Shown here one piece after another: positions 1 to 11,683 of a stretch of DNA of 64,000 nt. Position numbers and translations under genes: made by a program. Positions within the stretch are counted from its first letter, which is position 1; every line of letters starts with the position of its first letter. The notes under the pieces are model-generated. The model was not told the origin of the DNA. It saw only the letters and a list, made by a program, of their open reading frames with translations, and searched no databases. The stretch covers positions 7,641,814-7,705,813 of the forward strand of contig NC_061138.1 of the NCBI RefSeq assembly GCF_905220365.1. Direction: 5' to 3'. Origin of the DNA: Vanessa cardui. Its lineage: Eukaryota > Arthropoda > Insecta > Lepidoptera > Nymphalidae.

Positions 1-370
1 GTATCACTAAAAAGCTGATGACAATTTTTCACCAGTTTATCCATTATTCAAATTTATGGAAAAATTAATATCTTCATGATATATACCAATTTTTTTTACT
101 TGTTAAAGTAAAAATTGTTTAGGTTAAAAAAAATAAAGCAAATGGATAAGAACCTTGACCACCTAAACCCACTGCTTGTAGTAAGCTTAAAAGTAAGTTT
201 TTTATAATGAAGCTTAAATCAATCTAACATCTGTTCAGTCAGAAAAAATGCCTAAGTATAATTTTTATTATCTAAATTTTAAGTAATTTATTATTTAAAT
301 CCAATTAAGGGACTACAACAAGTTCACAATAAATAATAACACCTATAGGTACTCTAATAATATTACTTAC

Positions 371-501
371 CCTTCAGTAGATGCTGTAATTACAGCTACT
401 TTGCCTTTCAGTCTACTACTATGAAAGTTATTTGCACTTGTTAATTGAGTATATATTTTAGGCATTGCAATTTTTGAAGTTAAATTAGAAGATAAAAACA
501 T
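371..501 (-). CDS. Dhrs4: DHRS4-like short-chain dehydrogenase/reductase, first coding exon (gene continues off the left edge)
   Basis: The minus strand reads an ATG at 501 and 43 codons plus two bases, ending in a clean donor GTAAGT (370-365). The predicted start has a basic, serine-rich leader followed by LKGKVAVITASTEG, the beginning of a Rossmann fold with the TASTxGIG cofactor loop; the next exon should supply the rest of the glycine motif. The TASTEG/TASTDG form is typical of DHRS4 (NADP-dependent retinol/carbonyl reductase, peroxisomal or mitochondrial in other animals) rather than generic SDRs. No second exon is visible in 1-370, so the intron runs past the window edge. An in-frame ATG at codon 13 could be an alternative start that removes a possible targeting leader. 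The gene is divergent from USB1, 1.8 kb away. DHRS4 assignment is likely; other SDR family members are possible because only one exon is seen. Confidence 0.75.
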
Positions 502-1084
502 ACTTATTATGTGTAATGTGTTTTTTTTTCAATAATTAATCTACAGAGCTACTCTTTCGGTTATAAAGGTCGATATCATTAGGGTTAATGTCCAATCCAA
601 CTCAGTGATAATGATAAAAAATAATAAAAGCTATATCGTTCATAATAAAAACAGAGACACAGTATTCAAAATCACAGATTACTCAAGTAAATAATTATCC
701 ATGTTATCATAGATAAAAGCTGCCTCGCACACTTTCAAAAAAAGAGATTTTGTCCTGATTTTAGCATAATTTAATATGAACAATATAATCTTATAACCGT
801 GGTGATCTGTTTGAATAATTTAAAAAATATGAATAGCCTTTTATTGATTGGTAATTTTATTTGCATAAAAAAATTATTGCGAAAATGTATGTTTGCGGTT
901 TGAATGAACATGTAAAAAAACTTTGTAGTTTGTATTGATTAGACTATAAAGCTTTTTTAAATGTTAGTCATGTTAGACATATATATTTAAACTGCATATG
1001 AAACGAGAAGGCTTATTTAAGGATATTGTTTATAATGTGTATAAAGAGATTGTCGATAGGCTTACAAAAGCTGAATTGATTATA

Positions 1085-1265
1085 TCAAATCAATCAATCA
1101 ATCAATCAAAAATAAACTTTATTCAAGTTTTACAAGCACTTTTGAATTGTCATTTAACAATTAAGTGAAGCTACCACCGGTTGGGAAAGTAGATTCTACC
1201 GAGAAGAACCGACAAGAATCTCAATAGTTACTCTTTTTCAACATTTAAAAATTAAAGTCATATTG
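1085..1265 (-). repeat. 3' end of a 5'-truncated non-LTR retrotransposon with (TTGA)n tail
   Basis: Read on the minus strand, a conserved 3' untranslated block (AACCGGTGGTAGCTTCACTT, then AATTCAAAAGTGCTTGTAAAA) runs into AATAAAG-type sequence and ends in a (TTGA)n microsatellite tail at 1085-1110. The same block recurs at 19755-19900, where it follows a reverse-transcriptase pseudogene, and at 25044-25104. That places all three in one non-LTR family, with this copy keeping only the tail. The rest of the 1.8 kb between the DHRS4-like exon and USB1 shows nothing I can name. Confidence 0.6.
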
Positions 1266-2325
1266 GCATAACGATTAATAACGATTTCCACTAGGAAGTG
1301 TCATAAGCTTTCTGTGTTATTTAGATTTATTTCTTGGGTTATTTTGTTTTTTTTTTTCGGATGAAATCTCAGATTCATATTTTTTTTTGTTTTTATTAAC
1401 TACAAATTAGTTCATATTTACATTTTTCATCTCAATAATATGATCATTAAGATTGGGAAAAAAAATAATTAAGAGCTATAAATTAAAACCAGTCCAAAAG
1501 AATTCTTACTTATTATGCTTATTAAAAAAATGAACAGATTTGTATGAAATATTAATAATAATATATTTTTAATACATAATAAACATTAAAATTATCTTTC
1601 TTTAAGGTCTGCTTATCCCTTTAAAAAATCTTTAGTTTCATTAAAAAAATAAATTAAAATTAATTTCTAATTGAGTAAGTACTATATTCACAATATTCTG
1701 CGATTTCAACCAAAATACCAGTAATGGTATTGTTTATAACGATGTTAAACTAATGTTTCAGTAAGCGAGTATTCAATTACCAATACGACTAAGCCTTTGT
1801 TACCTTAATAATATCAGTTCTTATATGTTTTTAATATTAATACCGTCGTTGTGATTTTGTTTTTCTTTGATTAACTCATAACAACAACTCTATAAATAAT
1901 AAACTTAATAAAATAAATCTTACGACATAATTCAGGACGGATCCATATAGCCGTAATATTTAAAAAATGGTAGTACTTCACCAATTCACTTTCCACGAGA
2001 TCGGTCATTTATTTTATTAACTCAGCATAAACTGTATATGTAAACAATGATAAAATAAAGTACATTTAATTGATGGAGCTATAAATAATATTTTTTAGTA
2101 TAAATGAAGAAATATATAATATTTAACTTTTTTCTAATGGCTAGTCTACTTGACAGTTAACTACTCAGATTTCATTGTCAATAAATTGTCAATTGTCAGT
2201 AGATACTAGGTAACCCAATCTAAGGTTTTTAATATTTCTATATATAGTTTTAAACCAATACATATTTTTATATTCTAAAGCAAGGATTTACTATCCTTAA
2301 TCGTGTAAAAAAATTCTATTATCTC

Positions 2326-3956
2326 ATGTCTGCATTGGCTTACATTTGTGATTACGGAAGCGAAGAAGAGACATCAGAAGATAGTGATAAAGAAGGTTTT
2401 GATAATTTAAAAAAGTATGCAATTAGTTGTAACCATTGTTGTTATTTATATAACTGACAATATAATATTCATTAATATTGTCACTTTAATGTTTAAATTA
2501 TAATCTATGTAATATAGACACAGCAATGATATGCAGTTATAGATTGTACACAATTTGTCTGATCCATTATATTATGACTTGTTTACCTTGAATCTAAGCA
2601 ATTTCAAAATTGTCATTGTACTTGTCAGTATCATGTTAGTTAACTTATCTAGTAGTAAATACACTAAGTCCATATTTATATGCTTATAGATTTCAATAGA
2701 TTTGTAACAAACAGTTTAAATTACCAGGGTAAAATTACCAACTCCGAACCTAAGTGGAGTCTCTGTTGTATCGTCAGAAGAACATATTGATGACCCATCT
2801 CTTCACAATGGGCGTACTCGTTCCTTTCCACACATAAGAGGAAATTGGGCCACATTTATATATGTTGAATGTGAGTAAATTGTTTTTTATAATAAAAACT
2901 AAATGAATCATAAATACCTTATTTCAATGTTAACTGAAAACTGAGATTTTATTCAATTCTTATGTTGTATGTTGTTGTTTTATTCTTGTTACAAAGTAAG
3001 TACTTTGTAACATAAGAAGATAACTTGATTTCAAGCTTATTTATGGTCTTTATAAATAATTAGTACATTGAACATTTCAGATCCGAATAAGGAAAATCTA
3101 TTTCAAATAATAGAAAAATTAGAGTCTCTAGTGAAATCTGTTGATGAATCATGCTTGGTATGTGAGGATGTACACATAAGCCTATCTAAAACATTTGTTT
3201 TAAGGTATCACATGATAAAGTCCTTTACATCAACATTACAGAATTTGTTAAGTAATAACAACAGGTATGTCACAATTTAAGTTATTACAAGTTATAATTG
3301 AAGATGACCAATGGTAAAAAAAAATAAACTACTACATTTAAGTGATTATATGAAATACAATTATAATGACCTATTATTGTTTTTTTTCAGTTTTGTATTA
3401 AACTTTGATTCTGTTGAAGTATATTGTAATGAAGAAAATACTCGTACGTTTATTGCTCTTGGAGTGGATGCTTTAAGTCATGCCTATTTGAATAATATAC
3501 TTAAACAAATAGACAGTCTTTTAGATGATTTCAAACTACCAACATTTTATGAGGTAAGATACCAGCAATATTAAAATAATTATAACTTTATTATAAACAA
3601 AACTTCTCCATTGAAAATTTGTTAAAGATCAGTTGCTGTACTATATCTTGCTGTATATGTAGTCATGTTAAAACAGACTTTTTACTGACTTTACATCATT
3701 AAAATATGTTTTATAGGAAATGTCATGAATTTCATAATCTAACAAATGTTGTAAAAAAAAAAAATTTCTTCCACAGAGTCCATCATTTCATATGAGCATT
3801 CTAAGTGTTAATGGAAATAAAAAAGAGTTATTGTTGAAAATTTTAAACAACTTATATGATATTTTTATACAACAAAAGTATATACTAAAACCTGAAAGCA
3901 TCAACAAGGTGAATTGCAAAAGTGGAAATAAAATTTATCAGTACTGTTTAAAATAA
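2326..3956 (+). CDS. Usb1: USB1, U6 snRNA phosphodiesterase (five exons)
   Basis: Exons are 2326-2414, 2728-2870, 3081-3264, 3391-3553 and 3777-3956 (stop TAA); all junctions are GT-AG and the sum is an open frame of 252 codons. USB1 is a nuclear 2H-phosphoesterase that trims the oligo(U) tail of U6 snRNA and leaves a protected 3' end. The sequence shows both catalytic HxS motifs: HISLS in exon 3 and FHMSIL in exon 5. Other family landmarks are FPHIRGNWATFIYV near residue 60, the block ENTRTFIAL (residues about 153-161) and a C-terminal CKSGNKIY. The N-terminus is short and acidic (GSEEETSEDSD), as in other USB1 proteins. Length is close to the family norm (human about 265). The last exon ends 8 nt before the ATG of the zinc-finger gene. 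High confidence. Confidence 0.93.
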
Positions 3957-3964
3957 TTTCTACA

Positions 3965-5518
3965 ATGGATAGAAATCCAAATAAAGTATACATTAACCCA
4001 AATTTTCAAAGGACTCCTCTTACTTCTTGGCCATTTCAAGATCCCGATAATTCAAATTTATATAAATATAGTTCACAACTGCAAAATGATGATGCTGTAA
4101 ACAGATTTGGTATGGAACAAATATCAAACAGAAAAATATATGTTAATCCAAATTTCAAACAAATTAAACAAGAACAGCAAATAACAAAAGTACTAGAAAG
4201 ACATGAAAAAGTGGAAAATGTGAACAATTACCCAGTTCTAATATCTAAATCAAAATATTCTCTTGTGTCCAATTTAAACAAGAATAAAGCTGATGAAAGT
4301 TATAACTACACAGAAGGCATACCTCGAAATCATAGCATAAATACAAAGCATAAAACTAACATCCTTCAAAATCAAAATAGTTGCATTGATAAAGTTTTGA
4401 ATAAAACATATACAAATGGAGTTCCTGTTATAAAATCTCGTTACACCATTGTTAGAAAAAACAAAGAACCATCTGAAAATCATATAGAAGTTATGCAACA
4501 AAATTGTAAACAGGATTTGAATCCCAGTTTGGTGGTTACAGATAAGAACTTAAGCCTTGAGATTTGTCATTCATATGCCAACAATGTAGCACCACCAATG
4601 CAAGAAAATGTACTAAAAAATAAACCATTCGAAAATGTAACAAAAATTAAAATAAGTAAGTATAAAACAGTACCAGCTACATATTTAAAAAATAATATTT
4701 CATCAAGCAAGGATTTCAATTCATCATCAACATCACAATCATATAATGGGAAATATTCATTTAATATAAATACATATAAACTAACAAGGTCTGAATCAAA
4801 GTCTAATAATGAAGCTGACCATTTGAAAACAAATGTTAAGACTAGTAAGAAAAGTCCATGGCCGAGTCAAAGTAAAATTAAATTATTGAAAGCAAATTTC
4901 AAAGTAAATAACATTCCATGTAGATTATTTATAAAATATGGAAAGTGTCTAAGAAAAGATTATGGAAACTGTGAATATGTTCATGATAAAAAACATGTTT
5001 CACTTTGTAGGAAATTCTTAAAGGGAATCTGTCATGACAGTAATTGTACTCTTTCACATGAATTAACTGCGAATAAGATGCCTACATGTTACTTTTATTT
5101 AAAAGGAATATGTACCAAAGAGAACTGTCCTTATTTGCATATTAAATTAAATGAAAAAATTAAAGTATGTCATGCTTTTTTGAGAGGATACTGTGAGAAC
5201 GGCGATACATGTCAGTTTAGACACGTAAAAGTAAATCAGTGTAAGAAATCAAAGATATTTAATTTAAGTACATGTAACAAATATAAAACCCTAACAAATA
5301 AAAGTACAAAACTCAAAACATCTAAGATAAAATGTAGTATAAAAAAGAAAGATTTAACACAATTGAATAACAAAAAGAATGTAAAGTCATGTGACACAAA
5401 AGAGGCAGATATTGATTGTAGATATTATAAAGAAATCGTTACTAATGAAGATAGTTGTAAAAACATAAAACCTACTAGATGCAAAATAGGAACTTTGCCT
5501 TCATTTATACAATTGTAG
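3965..5518 (+). CDS. ZC3H3: ZC3H3/Smicl-type CCCH zinc-finger protein (intronless)
   Basis: A single open exon of 517 codons. The N-terminal two thirds are low in conservation, Asn/Lys/Ser rich, with repeated short motifs (VYINPNF/IYVNPNF, then SKYSLV, SRYTIV and SKYKTV) that resemble the spaced SRYKLV-like repeats of ZC3H3. Residues about 318-425 carry four clear CCCH fingers in tandem (C-x7-8-C-x5-C-x3-H spacing), the third beginning MPTCYFYLKGIC and the fourth VCHAFLRGYC; the second (SLCRKFLKGIC) and third match ZC3H3 closely. The protein ends LPSFIQL, similar to the conserved C-terminus of the family. ZC3H3 acts in nuclear polyadenylated-mRNA export and poly(A) handling, and Smicl binds Smads and CPSF. 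The ATG lies 8 nt after the USB1 stop, leaving no room for a separate intergenic promoter. The second gene is therefore read from an internal promoter within USB1 or from a shared transcript. Confidence 0.85.
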   Translation: MDRNPNKVYINPNFQRTPLTSWPFQDPDNSNLYKYSSQLQNDDAVNRFGMEQISNRKIYVNPNFKQIKQEQQITKVLERHEKVENVNNYPVLISKSKYSLVSNLNKNKADESYNYTEGIPRNHSINTKHKTNILQNQNSCIDKVLNKTYTNGVPVIKSRYTIVRKNKEPSENHIEVMQQNCKQDLNPSLVVTDKNLSLEICHSYANNVAPPMQENVLKNKPFENVTKIKISKYKTVPATYLKNNISSSKDFNSSSTSQSYNGKYSFNINTYKLTRSESKSNNEADHLKTNVKTSKKSPWPSQSKIKLLKANFKVNNIPCRLFIKYGKCLRKDYGNCEYVHDKKHVSLCRKFLKGICHDSNCTLSHELTANKMPTCYFYLKGICTKENCPYLHIKLNEKIKVCHAFLRGYCENGDTCQFRHVKVNQCKKSKIFNLSTCNKYKTLTNKSTKLKTSKIKCSIKKKDLTQLNNKKNVKSCDTKEADIDCRYYKEIVTNEDSCKNIKPTRCKIGTLPSFIQL

Positions 5519-5587
5519 TGTTTTTTTAATGTTACTAGATAAGTTTTTTTTATTTTGTACTAAAGTCAATATATTGAAAATTATGTA

Positions 5588-5593
5588 AATAAA
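5588..5593 (+). terminator. Polyadenylation signal of the ZC3H3 gene
   Basis: AATAAA 70 nt after the ZC3H3 stop codon, in T-rich sequence. It is the first canonical hexamer on this strand downstream and would serve either a ZC3H3-only mRNA or a USB1-ZC3H3 transcript. I see no canonical AATAAA between the two genes. Confidence 0.6.
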
Positions 5594-5892
5594 TTGAATG
5601 AAATGATAATTTTTATAATTTATTACTAATTTCCTTCTAAAAACTCACTTCCTACTAAAAAAATAATAATGCCAAAATTTGTATTTAAAAAAAAGAAACG
5701 GTTTTTTATTGTATTCAATATCATTTTAGCATTCTCAAGAAAATCACAATATAAAAAATATAAATACTTTACATAACAGGGTTTTTATAGTAACAAACTG
5801 ATGTGCATTAAGTATTTAAAGTAATTTAAAAGTAGATGTCTACATAACTTAATTAAAATAAATATGACATTTAAATAGTTTAACAGACATGT

Positions 5893-8800
5893 TTATTTCT
5901 TGAACCATTTAGGTACTTTACTTTTAGACACAGATGCCCCATTGCTAGACTGTTGTGGACTGTGAGGATTTTCCAACTTTCTTCGGCTAGGCGCACTGTA
6001 AATTAATTAATTATATTAATACTTTAAACAGATATAACATTCATACATTGGTCCTGTTCCGGGATTACTGCAAAAAATATTAACTTGATTAAATGGATTT
6101 ATTGCATTATAGGGTCATAGTTTTAGAATATTATTTTAGGTTGTTGTCATATGTTTTGAAAGAAAATGCAACCTGAGTCAATTTTGACTTTCTTTCAACT
6201 ATACCCTATATAGCCGACTATACCAAAATAAAGTGACACTATCACTAAATTAACAAATGGAAGAAAATTTTGTATATGTGGAATCAATCAATTTATAGAT
6301 TATTCACAGAAATTAAGATATTTTTTTCATTAAGTTTTATAAATAAAGGTACTCGTTTTATTTTGCACTTTAGATCAGGAAGTTTAAGACATCACACACA
6401 ATCTGAGTACAATTCTCTCACCGATATTTCGAAGCTAAAATACAAGCTGCATCATTTGTTGTCTTCTTAGAATAAATTTCCTCTCTCAAATATGGCGGGC
6501 CTGAATTTTCTTCTAACCATTTGAAATGCATATGAACACATGGTACAAATTTTGCTTCTAGTAATGTCACTTTTGGATTTAAATCTTCTTTTAACGGAGT
6601 TGTAACTGAAAAGAAAATTATTATTTTAAGAAAGACAAATCTCATACTTATAATTTTTTCACCTGTTATTTCAAAATCATTGTTTTATAAATATAATATA
6701 AATTATAAGTAGGTACTAAATATTAAAAGTACATTAACTCATATTTTCAATAAAAAATAAATATCCGACTTAGTTGCTGTTGCCAAATTATGATATTCGT
6801 GTGCGAAAGTTGATTTGAAAAGTTAGTTTATAGATGAAGATGATAGCACACATGAGAGAATTACAAAAGCCTAGGCTAGGCTTCAATTGAAAATGGAGTA
6901 ATTGTGGAGTTTCTTTGACTATTCGTGATTTTATTACAATATTGAGTAATGGTTCGATTTTTACATAGTCATTTAAATTCCAAATGTCTGTGTATATTCG
7001 TAGAATTTTCAATTGTCTTATTTTTTTAAATGATATGCTAAATTTTTTTCAACATTATGAACTAAAACAATATTAAATATTCTATTTCACCACGTTTTAT
7101 AGCTCCTAAGTCCTATTATATGTTTAAATTATCATTTAATTCTATAAATTAAATGACAAGTTAATACATTTACATATTAAAAATGTTATACTTACAAATG
7201 TGAAAAGCTTTATCTGGATTTTGTAGATGCTCTTTAACAAAGTTTTGTACTTCTTCGATTGTATTGTTTGGGGTGAAAACTCCTTGAAGTATCATGTTGT
7301 CTGGAAATTGTATTCTTACTACTACATTTTTATACATGTTTATTTTGGAAAGGGAGGCCTGAAAATAAAGTATATATTTATAAAATGTATTTTACAACTA
7401 CAGAATTTACTTGTCGCAAATACATTATCAATTTATCACATATATGCCATTCAAAGCATTTATAGTTGTTTAATAAGATATAAGTTTTGTATGTGATCAT
7501 CATTTGCAATCTAAATTGAAGTTGCAACGCATATCAGCCACATTGTCAGACTTAAATTTTTTTTCATTCGACAGGACAAGATAAAATACAGTTATAAATC
7601 TAGTTTCTGACAGGTAAAAATACAATGATGTCAAATATAACTCAAATTAGAAGAAATATGACTCTTTTTTTCTTGGCCGGTTCGCGTAAAATTTGTCGTA
7701 TTATGTATAAACTCTAGTTATAAGAAAAATGGTTTTTATATATTTTTTTATAGATGTACTACTATAATAATGTAAATTAAGTAAATTGTAATAGACTAAA
7801 CTCAAACTTAAAATAAAATTATTACCTGCTGCGCAAATTCTTCTCGTTTTGTTGAAGTAAGCATTGGTGTATTTTCAAGTTCGATACGACGTTGTTGTAA
7901 TTCATGATAAATCTTTCTAACTTCTTCAATAGTTAACTCATAGAAATCATCAGGTAAATCAGACAATTCTTCTTCATTTCCATCTGGTGGCATGAAAGCT
8001 ATGGCTTTTTGAGATCCTATCTATAAAAATTAAGAATGGTAGTGTAGTACACAATATAAAAAATGTACATAATAACAAATTGAATTTATAAGGAAATTGA
8101 ATACTAAATTACTAGTAAAGTTAGTAAAGTAACAGCCTGTAAATTTCCCACCGCTGGGCTAAGGCCTCCTCTCCCAGTAAGGAGAGGGTGTGGAACGTAT
8201 TCCACCACATTGTTCCAATGCGGTTTGGTGGAATGCACATGTATCAGAATTATTTACGAAATTAGACACATGCAGGTTTAATCACGATGTTTTTTTCCAC
8301 CGCCGAGCACGTCATGAATTATAAACACATTTAAGCATACATATACAGTGGGGCAAGCCTGAGTTTGAACTCAAAATCATTGGTTAAGATGCACACACTC
8401 TAACCACTGGGCCATTTCAGCTCAAATTGAATACTTTAGTAATTTCTAATTCAAAATTAAAATAATAACTAATCTTTTATAAATATTTAAAATTTAAAGC
8501 ATGTGAAGCTGTAAACTGCAGCTATTTGTATAGCAATTTTATATTACCCTGATGACCTGGCTAACTTTGTTATGCCTTAGATGCAATAAATGAACAGATT
8601 TTGGATTTTATTAAATTAGTTAGAAAAATTAAGTACTTTAATGAAGAGTCATATACACCTGGCCAAAATAGAGGTTTTGGCCAGGTGTATTTTTGTGCAA
8701 AGGTGCACTCTTCAGTAAAGCACTTTGTGATAGATTTAAACCTTTTTTGAAACTTCTGGTAATATAACTATTTTTATGTATTACTTTAGTGGTGTTTTGA

Positions 8801-10328
8801 AAATAATATTATCAAACTTACAAAGGTAACTTCTTCTTCAATTCTCAAACGTCTTTCAAGATTTTCTTGAGTTATTTCAGGTTGTGGAGGCTGACATGAA
8901 ATTGTACTTTCCTGCAGTTTTGGCAATTTTTCCTGATCCTCAGTTATAACATTTGGATCACTGTCTAGTTCATTTGGTAATTCCATTTCTACTTTATCTT
9001 CTACTGAATCTTTCTTCTTTTTTTCTTGTTGTATTAATGTTACGGGATCGAGGGAACCTTGTGTAATATTTTCATTATTTTTTTTATGAGATGGACCTGG
9101 CATACATTTTTCATCATTATTAGACTGTGATGGTTCAGTTGATGTTTGTAAACCATTTTCTGGTTTTTCAGTTTTGACTCGACGATACACTGATGATATG
9201 TTTGCCTGCCTGCAATATATTTTTTGTTGACTACAATCAATCCCTTAAATTCTAATTCTGTGAAAACTTAAAACTAATGTATAAAAAAATGTACCAAAAC
9301 AACAAATATTTTAACCATTTAAGGTCAACTTATTTCAGGTAGATTATGATTCTCATGATTGTGAAGCAAACAGCAATAATTACAAACATCAAATTGATTA
9401 ACAAGAATACTTAGCAAATTTATGTATGTATTTAATAAAATGTATTAATCATTTAGTGTGAATATATTTTTAATTAACATATTTCTCATCATATGACAAT
9501 TAATTTAAAAGCTAAATCTAAAATTATCTTCAAGTTACAGAATCTTTATTAATTACCATTGTTGATATTTAATTTAATTTTAATAATTTTTTCAAAGTAT
9601 CACTTACATTGGTTCAGTTTTATCCAGTAACCGCAAAATTGCTCTTCCTGCTATCAAGCCCAATTGTCGCAAAGATTTTTCCTTCAATGCATTAACACCG
9701 GTTACTTCTTGCCTCATGTATGAAATAGTTGGGTTGTGTAAATTTGGCAGTTCATTTGGAGCCAATGACATTATTAAATCATACAGAGATGTGTTTGGTG
9801 TAAAATCACCAGTCATTCTTTCACCTAACAAAAATTACATACTATATGAATATAAAATTTAATAAAAGTACATGGATAAATATGAAACTTTATATGAAAT
9901 TTACCATCATTTAACATGAGCCCTATAGTTACATTTGATTCCACTCTTTTCTTCTCAGCTTCAACCATTTCAAGAAAAGCTTTATTTGGTAAATTACAGA
10001 ATCTTACTGTTGTTGTTAAATCTAAAATATGTTTATGATGTTTTAAATCATAATCATTTGGTTCAAGCCCTTGTTTAGCACATACATCTTCTAAGAGCTT
10101 AAATAAAATAGAAACATAATTTTTAGCGTTATTTATGGTTAGCATAAATTATAATGTTCTTTATTTTGATAATAAAACATATTTATATTTTAGCTACAAA
10201 TAAACAATTTTATTTTTAAAATTAAATGTTTATTCATTTTACGATACCTGTAAAATATTAGTATCCGGTGTACAATGAACTTTTACTCTTCTCCCATTTG
10301 GTGTTAAGACAACGATATCTCTAGACAT
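5893..10328 (-). CDS. Aspscr1: ASPSCR1/TUG, UBX-domain tether protein (eight exons)
   Basis: Coding exons, 5' to 3' on the minus strand: 10328-10248, 10097-9905, 9824-9608, 9209-8822, 8020-7826, 7358-7196, 6605-6422 and 5995-5893 (TAA). All junctions are GT-AG and sum to 507 codons in frame. TUG binds p97/VCP; in mammals it tethers GLUT4 vesicles and helps organise the early secretory pathway. Visible domains: an N-terminal ubiquitin-like fold starting VVLTPNGRRVKVH (residues 5-17) with NDYDLKHHKHILDL; a charged, Pro/Gln/Glu-rich linker (about 175-290); the conserved LPDDFYELTIEEVRK block (about 312); and a UBX domain across exons 6-7 (about 370-450) with VVVRIQFPDNMILQGVF. The C-terminus KVPKWFKK matches the end of the family. 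It is convergent with ZC3H3, 375 bp away. A SINE and a hairpin element sit in intron 4. Confidence 0.92.
8106..8423 (-). mobile_element. tRNA-derived SINE with 12-bp target duplication, in ASPSCR1 intron 4
   Basis: Flanked by perfect direct repeats AAATTGAATACT at 8094-8105 and 8424-8435. On the minus strand the head at the right end resembles a tRNA gene with RNA polymerase III boxes: A-box-like TGGCCCAGTGGTTAGA and B-box-like GAGTTCAAACTC. The body contains the lepidopteran SINE block read on the plus strand as AAATTTCCCACCGCTGGGCT then AAGGCCTCCTCTCCC. It lies in the same orientation as the host gene. The exact target duplication shows a retroposed insertion that has decayed little at its edges. 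Confidence 0.85.
8632..8722. repeat. Hairpin-forming inverted repeat in ASPSCR1 intron 4
   Basis: A perfect 16-bp stem (8653-8668 with 8675-8690, ATACACCTGGCCAAAA and its complement) around a 6-nt loop. An outer, imperfect pair (ACTTTAATGAAGAGT at the left, the complement of ACTCTTCAGTAAAG at the right) extends the arms. Most likely a small foldback or MITE-like element; a structured intronic RNA is an alternative. No target duplication was identified. Confidence 0.6.
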
Positions 10329-10721
10329 TTTTAATGATTTTTAAAAACTTTCAATTAAGCTTAAAGAAACTTATATAGGAAAAAGTTGCTAATCAAAACC
10401 AAATCAAGAAAACAATTATCATTACAAATTATCTGTCAACTGTCATAGTTCTGTCAAGATAACAGTTGTTTTACTTTTTTCTATACCAAATTGCTAATGT
10501 AATACGCCATGCAGCCATCATGTACTCATGAGTAGAGTACTGTAAATCGCAACTTTAATCAATAGTGCCCACATTTTTTTTGATACTGATGCTACAGTGC
10601 ATTTAGAGCACTATGATCCTCCCAAAGTACTAAAAAGAGAAATTCTCATATGGATCTAATGTGTATATTCTCTCTGTATCTATTTGCTTCGAATCGAAAT
10701 TATTTCCTTCGAATATGGTAT
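10329..10721. other. 5' flank of ASPSCR1, no gene seen
   Basis: About 390 bp between the ASPSCR1 start codon and the LTR element. It should contain the ASPSCR1 promoter and 5' leader on the minus strand. No TATA box, Inr or other element can be named with confidence, and no open frame here looks coding. Confidence 0.4.
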
Positions 10722-10968
10722 TGTTGGCGTAAACAAGCAACATCAGCGTCAAGTCACACAACCTCCGTTTAAAAAAAAAAAGAAAAGGCGGGAGATTTGT
10801 AGTTGACACATGGAGAATTGCAATTATAATTATTACGGTGTAATGTGATTATTGATGGTAATTTGTGTTGTAGACTAAATGTTTTTCTTTTGTGGTAGAT
10901 TGATTGTTATTATAAATTAAAGATAATTGTTTTAGAGGTTAACCTACTTCCTACTTCGGGTTCTAAAA
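10722..10968. repeat. Left LTR
   Basis: 247 bp, matching the right LTR except for about four substitutions and one A in a poly(A) run, roughly 98% identity by eye. It contains an (A)11 run followed by GAAAAGGCGGGAGA. The high identity implies a fairly recent insertion. Confidence 0.88.
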
Positions 10969-11683
10969 TCAGAAGTGGGATACGCCTGTGCCCACTTACA
11001 ATAGTAACAAATAACCATCAATCTATTTTGCTATGTCTAATACGACATTGTTTTCGTTCTTGTTATCATCGCTCCCGCGGTAGTGATCGTGATAGTTTGG
11101 TGAAAAAGGCGATAAGTGAAAACATAGCTAGGCTAAATGCGATTGAGGAAAACACAACGATTATCATGCAAACGCCTTCGCGTATCGTGGCCAACACATG
11201 TCAGAATTATAGCGAATTACGTTCATCAGCTTATACATTTGTTGACGCCTTGTTCTCGATTACCCGCAATAAGCAACGTGATAAAAAGTTTGATACGAGA
11301 CGAGACAACACTTCCGCTTCTTGGGAAGCTTGGCGTAAGATATGCAGGAGCCGAGCAGGCGACGAAAGTTTCTCTAGATGGTCGCTATGAATAAAAATAG
11401 CGCAAGTGGCAAGACCACTCAAGCGGTAGCTCAATGCATGGAAGGGTGAATGGTGCCCTGAAAGTTGCGTATCATTCGAGGGTGAGATCAATCGTTTTTA
11501 TTTTCAGCTATGAGTCTATGTGTAATGCAAACGATGGCGGACCATGAAAGTCTGACAGGTGAAGCAGTAATATAAAGCGAAGGTCTCTAGTAAGCCACCT
11601 GATTGAAAGTATGCCAAACGTTATCCCATCATGTCATAATATGAGTACTGCGTAAACTGCCTCTGCTCGATGGATCTGTACCG

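Noticed and set aside
1100..1112. (AATC)n array as a stand-alone microsatellite
   Set aside because: It is the tail of the adjoining non-LTR 3' end, as the conserved block beside it shows.
4036..4501. Minus-strand open frames of 63 and 75 codons inside the ZC3H3 exon
   Set aside because: Antisense shadows of an AT-rich coding exon; hydrophobic, with no family features.
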